A DNA stretch of 8,960 nt from assembly GCA_013415575.1 (NCBI GenBank), contig JAAEES010000033.1:1-8960 (forward strand), given 5' to 3'. Positions 5,161-8,960 of this stretch are shown one piece after another (within the stretch, counting starts at the first letter, position 1; each line of letters begins with the position of its first letter). Below the pieces are notes generated by a model. It was not told where the DNA came from and did not search any database. It was given only the letters and a program-made list of their open reading frames with translations. This stretch comes from Methanomicrobiales archaeon. Lineage in GTDB: Archaea; Halobacteriota; Methanomicrobia; Methanomicrobiales; Methanospirillaceae. The translations under genes were made by a program, and so were the position numbers.

Positions 5161-6066
5161 TTGCCAGATATCACCTGCAACATGTGCCGGCGTCCGGCCA
5201 TCATCTTTCAGCGTTACTCAGGTCTCCATCTCTGCAGGACACACTTCGTGGCCGATTTTGAATCCAAGGCCAAACGTGCGATCCGGAAGCACCGCTGGAT
5301 AACCCCGGGCGACCGGATCGGGGTCGCGATGAGCGGAGGGAAGGACAGCAGCGCCCTCCTCTACTTCCTCGTGAAACTGCTCGGGAAACGGCGTGATGTC
5401 AGCCTGGTTGCATTTACCATCGATGAAGGGATCGAAGGATACCGGGATTGCACCACTGCCCGGCATATTGCAGAAGAACTCGGGGTTGAGCACTTCTCTG
5501 CATCGTTTAGAGAGCATTTCGGGATAACCGTGGATGAGATCGTCAGAAAGAAAGGGGACCGCCTCTCCTGCTCGTTCTGCGGTGTACTGAGGAGGCAGCT
5601 CCTGAACAGGGTTGCGAAACATCAGGGTGTCACCCGGCTCGCTCTCGGATTCAACCTCGATGACGAAGCCCAGAGCGTGCTGATGAACGTACTTCGCGGT
5701 GATGCCGACCGGCTGCTCAGGCCAGCAGGTGGTGCAGAGGGTCTGGTTCCGCGTATTAAACCGTTCATGTACGTCCCTGAGCGGGAAGTGGCGCTCTACG
5801 CGCTTCTTCATGTTGAAGGATTCGAGATTGGACGGTGCCCGTACTCCCACAATGCACTCCGGGCTGATGTCAGGAACCTCCTGAATGACTATGCCTGGCG
5901 TCACCCGGCAACCCGCTACTCGCTGGTCAACCTTGGTGAACAGCTCTCATACCGGGGGACAGGTGATGTTCCTGCTTCCGGCATCTGCGACACCTGCGGC
6001 GAGCCGTTCATCGGGGAATGCAGGGCATGCCGGATGGTCTCGGAGGTGCTGCATGATCACTGCTAG
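5161..6066 (+). CDS. TtuA/Ncs6-type tRNA 2-thiouridine synthetase (PP-loop ATPase)
   Basis: Enzymes of this family adenylate a tRNA uridine and replace its 2-oxygen with sulfur, usually with a ubiquitin-like sulfur carrier. The 301 residues have all family marks: an N-terminal zinc site C6-x2-C9 with C25-x2-H28; the PP-loop AMSGGKDSS (56-64); C137-x2-C140 in the CSFC motif plus C226 in RCPYS, the three cysteines that hold an Fe-S cluster in TtuA; GFNLDDEAQ (163-171); and a C-terminal zinc site C276/C279/C287/C290. An in-frame TGA ends one base before 5161, so the start is TTG at 5161 or ATG at 5182. The ATG would lose zinc ligand C6, so TTG is chosen. A GGTTGATC stretch just before it resembles a weak ribosome binding site. 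It is first in an operon with a K+ channel and nadE. Which tRNA it modifies, and whether it is ttuA or a paralogue, cannot be told here. Confidence 0.9.
   Translation: MPDITCNMCRRPAIIFQRYSGLHLCRTHFVADFESKAKRAIRKHRWITPGDRIGVAMSGGKDSSALLYFLVKLLGKRRDVSLVAFTIDEGIEGYRDCTTARHIAEELGVEHFSASFREHFGITVDEIVRKKGDRLSCSFCGVLRRQLLNRVAKHQGVTRLALGFNLDDEAQSVLMNVLRGDADRLLRPAGGAEGLVPRIKPFMYVPEREVALYALLHVEGFEIGRCPYSHNALRADVRNLLNDYAWRHPATRYSLVNLGEQLSYRGTGDVPASGICDTCGEPFIGECRACRMVSEVLHDHC
6042..6048 (+). promoter_or_regulatory. Ribosome binding site of the channel gene inside the thiolase gene
   Basis: GGAGGTG lies 4 bases before ATG 6053 and within the last codons of the upstream gene. It is the strongest Shine-Dalgarno match in this operon. 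It decides the channel start against the longer frame from 5885, whose extra 56 residues are a shadow of the thiolase gene. Confidence 0.8.
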
Positions 6067-7762
6067 GAGGGGGCTGTTCTGGCGGTTTTTCCACGCCTCC
6101 CGGCGGATGAAAATCGTCACCTATTTTCTCCTGTTTACTGCCCAGATCGTAGCCTATACCGCCATCTTCCACTATGCCTATCCCATTCTTGAGAAAAAAT
6201 CCATCAGCTGGCCGACATCCCTCCTCTTTGTGCTCGAGACGGTTACCACCCTCGGATACGGGGAGCTCCTCCCCTTTGAAAACGAGATCACCATTCTCAT
6301 CACCATCGTGATGCTGATCACCGGGGTCATTCTCATTTTCATGATCATCCCCCTGCTCCTCGTACCGTACCTGAGTTCCCTCTTCCAGTGGGCGCCTCCC
6401 CGGAAACCGCCGCATGCGCTCATGGGGCACGTGATCATCGTGGGCTATGGCGAACTGACACAATCGCTCATCGAGTGTCTCTCGGTAGCGGGGCTTCCGC
6501 TCCTCATTGTGGTTGATGAGCCGGAGACTGCCCGCAGGGCTGCTCAGGAGATCGGGACCGGCGCATATGTCATCTGGGGGGATTACAGCGAGCCTTCGCT
6601 CTGGTACGATGCCGGAGTCAGGAACGCCCATACCACCATCATCTGTGAAGATGAACGGACATCGGCGGCAATCATCCTCGGGATACGTGCATCGGCGTCA
6701 GGCAGGATCATCGCTGTCGTCGACAAGCTCTCCCTCGACCGTTATCTCCGGTATGCCGGTGCAGATTATGTGCTCTCGGCAAAACATGTCACGGGCCAGA
6801 TTCTTGCCCGGCATGCTGCGCTCACCACGCACATCGATACCATCATTGAAGAAACCCTGATGGAACAGTTTCCTGGTGAACTTCCCCCCAATGCCGCAAC
6901 CAAACTCCGGATCATCAACATCCCGATCGTCCGGGGCTCGCGGGCGGCAGGCAAGCACCTCCGCGACCTTGACCTTCCCGGGACGTACGGCTTTTCCACC
7001 CTGATGATCTCACGGGGAGGGCATTTCCGGTTGTATCCGACGGGAGATGAGATCCTTGATGCGAGTACCATGCTATTCCTGATCGGTCAGGTCGACCGTA
7101 TCGAACACCTGGTCGCAACCGAGTTCATGCCCCGGGGTGATCAGAAAGAGCTCGCCATTATCGGTGGATTCGGGGACGTGGGCCTCTCTGCCTACCATGA
7201 GCTGACAAACCTGGGCATTGAGTGCATTGCCATCGATCAGAAGAAGTATGATATCACCCAGGTGATGGGGAATACCGAGGATGAGGCGACCCTCCGCGAG
7301 GCCCATATCGAAGAAGCGAAGTTCTTCATCATTGCGCTCAACGATGATGACCTCAATATCTTCACCACCCTTATTGCCCGTGACCTCAACCCCGATATGC
7401 GCATCCTGGCGAGGGCTAATGAACCGGAATCAGTTCCCAAACTCTACCGCGCGGGGGCCGATTACGTCGCCCTCCTCCCTTCTATCGGCGGACAGGTTAT
7501 CGGCGGCGTGGTTCTCTCGGATATTGTGTATGTCATCCTGAATCTCCCGAACGCCCAGAAAGTGGTGCGAAAGAAGGTGCAGACGAGCATCTCCCGAACC
7601 ATCGAATGGGTCGAGAGGAAAACAGGCGTGCGGATTGTGGGAATCGAAGGGACATCCCGTTCGGTGGTCAGCCCGGGGAACGATGAACTTCTCATCGAGG
7701 GTGATTCCCTGATCGCGATCGGATACGCGGCTGATCTCAAAAAATTAATCGACATCCTGTGA
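6053..7762 (+). CDS. Potassium channel with two cytoplasmic RCK (TrkA-N/TrkA-C) domains
   Basis: This is a membrane K+ channel of 569 residues with ligand-sensing domains. After a basic N-terminus, helix 1 spans about 20-44, a pore helix and the selectivity filter TTLGYGE lie at 65-71, and helix 2 spans about 79-107. The first RCK Rossmann fold begins HVIIVGYGELTQ (126-137), with an acidic end of strand 2 in VVDEPE. A TrkA-C-like part covers about 283-355. The second RCK begins LAIIGGFGDVGLSA (367-380), followed by a TrkA-C-like tail (about 515-569). The second fold keeps the full GxGxxG nucleotide loop; the first has Thr for the last Gly. The layout matches tandem-RCK channels such as GsuK, not the single-RCK gene of MthK. 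The start ATG overlaps the upstream gene by 14 bases and has a strong ribosome binding site. Transport direction and ligand are not visible. Confidence 0.92.
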   Translation: MITARRGLFWRFFHASRRMKIVTYFLLFTAQIVAYTAIFHYAYPILEKKSISWPTSLLFVLETVTTLGYGELLPFENEITILITIVMLITGVILIFMIIPLLLVPYLSSLFQWAPPRKPPHALMGHVIIVGYGELTQSLIECLSVAGLPLLIVVDEPETARRAAQEIGTGAYVIWGDYSEPSLWYDAGVRNAHTTIICEDERTSAAIILGIRASASGRIIAVVDKLSLDRYLRYAGADYVLSAKHVTGQILARHAALTTHIDTIIEETLMEQFPGELPPNAATKLRIINIPIVRGSRAAGKHLRDLDLPGTYGFSTLMISRGGHFRLYPTGDEILDASTMLFLIGQVDRIEHLVATEFMPRGDQKELAIIGGFGDVGLSAYHELTNLGIECIAIDQKKYDITQVMGNTEDEATLREAHIEEAKFFIIALNDDDLNIFTTLIARDLNPDMRILARANEPESVPKLYRAGADYVALLPSIGGQVIGGVVLSDIVYVILNLPNAQKVVRKKVQTSISRTIEWVERKTGVRIVGIEGTSRSVVSPGNDELLIEGDSLIAIGYAADLKKLIDIL

Positions 7763-7773
7763 GAGTGTGTATG

Positions 7774-8520
7774 ATGGATGGGAATCGGGGCTGTGCCATG
7801 GGCCTGATCGAACAGATGATCCGGTACGCGGTCTGGAGCAGCGGACAGGAACGTATCGTGATTGGAATATCCGGGGGAGTTGATTCAGCGGTGGCAGCCG
7901 CCTTCTGCTGCCGGGCTATCGAGGGGGAACGGGTGCTCGGCCTCACGCTTCCCACTACGGTGACCCCGGAGATTGACATTGCGGATGCCCGGTTACTCTG
8001 CCGCCAGCTCGGGATGGATCATCAGGTCATTTCCATAGAGCCAGTTCTCGATGCCTACCGGGAACTGCCCGGATTTACCGCGTCATCCTACCTACTCGGG
8101 AACCTCATGGCCAGAACCCGCATGGCGGTCCTCTACTACTATGCAAACAGGGACGGCGGGCTGGTCTGCGGAACCTCGAACAGAACCGAGTACCTGCTCG
8201 GTTACTGCACGAAATTCGGTGACAATGCTGCTGATATTCAGCCCATCCTGCACCTGTACAAGACGGAGGTCTGGGACTATGCCCGTGACCTTGGTATACC
8301 GGAAGCAATCATCAGGAAGCCGCCCTCCGCAGGACTCTGGACCGGACAGCAGGACGAGAGCGAGATCGGGCTGACCTATCCTGAGATCGACGCTGCACTC
8401 CGCTCGCTCGAACGGAACGGGTGGAAGAGCACCTCTCCTGTCGAGGAAAAGGTCCTCTCCCTGGTCAGGGCAAGTGAGCACAAACGCCTCCCGGCACCTA
8501 CGCTCCTTGGTACAGACTGA
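7774..8520 (+). CDS. nadE: NH3-dependent NAD+ synthetase
   Basis: NadE makes NAD+ from deamido-NAD+, ATP and ammonia, the last step of NAD synthesis. At about 248 residues it has only the synthetase domain and no glutaminase domain, so it should use free ammonia. Motifs are the PP-loop GISGGVDSAVAA (31-42), GNLMARTRMAVLYYYAN (109-125), GTSNRTEYLLGYCTKFGDNAADIQPI (133-158, with the conserved NRTE and GD) and KPPSAGLWTGQQDESEIGL (182-200). The start is uncertain: GTG 7759, GTG 7765, ATG 7771, ATG 7774 and ATG 7798 are all in frame, and none has a strong ribosome binding site. ATG 7774 is chosen because a weak GAGAGTG stretch precedes it and it clears the channel stop; 7798 is also credible from the family's usual N-terminus. 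It is last in the operon, and its 3' end overlaps the convergent pgi by 23 bases. Confidence 0.93.
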   Translation: MDGNRGCAMGLIEQMIRYAVWSSGQERIVIGISGGVDSAVAAAFCCRAIEGERVLGLTLPTTVTPEIDIADARLLCRQLGMDHQVISIEPVLDAYRELPGFTASSYLLGNLMARTRMAVLYYYANRDGGLVCGTSNRTEYLLGYCTKFGDNAADIQPILHLYKTEVWDYARDLGIPEAIIRKPPSAGLWTGQQDESEIGLTYPEIDAALRSLERNGWKSTSPVEEKVLSLVRASEHKRLPAPTLLGTD

Positions 8521-8960
8521 ACATCCCGCCCTCTTTTTCCGGAAAATTCAGGAAGGTGAGGTGATCGCTTCCCACGAGTTCGTACAATCTCCCGGGTGGA
8601 AGGGGCAGCCGGCTCCGGATTTGTGATGCGCTGAAGCTGCGGAGCAAAGGGAGGTCAGGATATGCCGGGTTCTTCGACAGCCTTCCGCCTGACAGCTCGT
8701 AGTAGGCGCCACCCCGCAGCCGCTCGTAGTCACCATATTCGCTCGTGAACGACGAGGAAACCAGATTTGCCATAACCAGGTCCGATGTCCCGGGATTGAT
8801 GGTCACGTGACCATATCCAGGGGGAACCACCACGATATCGCTTTTTTCGGCGTGCACCATGATTATGTCGGACAGGTCCTTCTTCTGCAGGAGGTAGTGG
8901 GCTCGTCCCTCGAGGACTTCGTATATTTCCGGATACGGGACGCCAGTCGGAGAGGCCGGA
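8498..8960 (-). CDS. pgi: Cupin-type glucose-6-phosphate isomerase (N-terminus outside the window)
   Basis: The last 153 residues of a minus-strand frame that stays open to the window edge. The family interconverts glucose-6-phosphate and fructose-6-phosphate, and in methanogens serves gluconeogenesis and sugar polymers. The cupin core is visible: PYPEIYEVLEG with a likely metal-binding Glu, then HYLLQ, then IVVVPPGYGHVTIN with a likely metal-binding His, matching archaeal cupin PGIs. These are unrelated to the classical bacterial and eukaryotic isomerase. The HxH metal pair expected just before the first motif lies off the window. The in-frame ATG at 8860 would cut the cupin core in half and is rejected as a start. 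A C-terminal tail of about 80 residues follows the cupin. The stop at 8498 lies inside nadE, so the two transcripts converge with a 23-base coding overlap and no room for a separate terminator. Confidence 0.88.
   Translation of the reverse strand, partial: PASPTGVPYPEIYEVLEGRAHYLLQKKDLSDIIMVHAEKSDIVVVPPGYGHVTINPGTSDLVMANLVSSSFTSEYGDYERLRGGAYYELSGGRLSKNPAYPDLPLLRSFSASQIRSRLPLPPGRLYELVGSDHLTFLNFPEKEGGMFSLYQGA

Noticed and set aside
5218..5904. A 228-codon frame antisense to the thiolase gene
   Set aside because: The plus-strand thiolase with zinc sites and PP-loop explains this stretch. The antisense product shows no recognisable motif or ribosome binding site.
5885..6052. A longer N-terminus for the K+ channel
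   Set aside because: The extra 56 residues lie wholly within the thiolase gene, look unlike a membrane-protein N-terminus, and bypass the strong GGAGGTG site before ATG 6053.
1..8960. CRISPR arrays, insertion sequences, integrases or toxin-antitoxin pairs
   Set aside because: I saw no spaced direct repeats, terminal inverted repeats, transposase motifs or paired small genes of that kind on either strand.

Overview
This window comes from a euryarchaeon, most likely a methanogen of the class Methanomicrobia (the order Methanomicrobiales would fit; this placement is inference). The archaeal signs are a RIO2-type kinase, a COG2433/DUF460 protein, a cupin-type glucose-6-phosphate isomerase, TATA-like promoter boxes, and Shine-Dalgarno sites of the GGAGGTG type.

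Layout. (1) Positions 1-1369 are an accessory-looking, locally AT-rich segment. It holds two minus-strand genes for secreted, Ser/Thr/Gly-rich, beta-patterned proteins. The first (811 down to the window edge) is cut off at its C-terminus and the second (1369-965) is complete. Each has its own promoter-like sequence, and the two proteins share short motifs. (2) Positions 1456-5115 are a tightly packed minus-strand operon transcribed rio2 -> DUF460 nuclease-like gene -> thiL, with overlaps of 4 and 8 bases. (3) A 45-base divergent promoter gap follows. (4) Positions 5161-8520 are a plus-strand operon: a TtuA/Ncs6-type tRNA 2-thiolation PP-loop enzyme, a two-RCK potassium channel, and NH3-dependent NAD synthetase (nadE). 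Its genes overlap or nearly touch. (5) A minus-strand cupin-type pgi enters from the right edge and overlaps the 3' end of nadE by 23 bases tail to tail.

Functionally, regions 2-5 are mostly core informational and cofactor genes: small-subunit ribosome maturation, tRNA thiolation, thiamine diphosphate synthesis, NAD synthesis, gluconeogenesis, and K+ homeostasis. Nothing here is clearly a new defence or mobile system. The least understood parts are the DUF460 protein, which seems to carry two RNase H-like halves, a long basic coiled coil and an alpha/beta tail, and the pair of secreted beta-rich proteins. Also worth attention are the channel/NAD synthetase pairing and the compact divergent promoter, where one gene seems to start at TTG.
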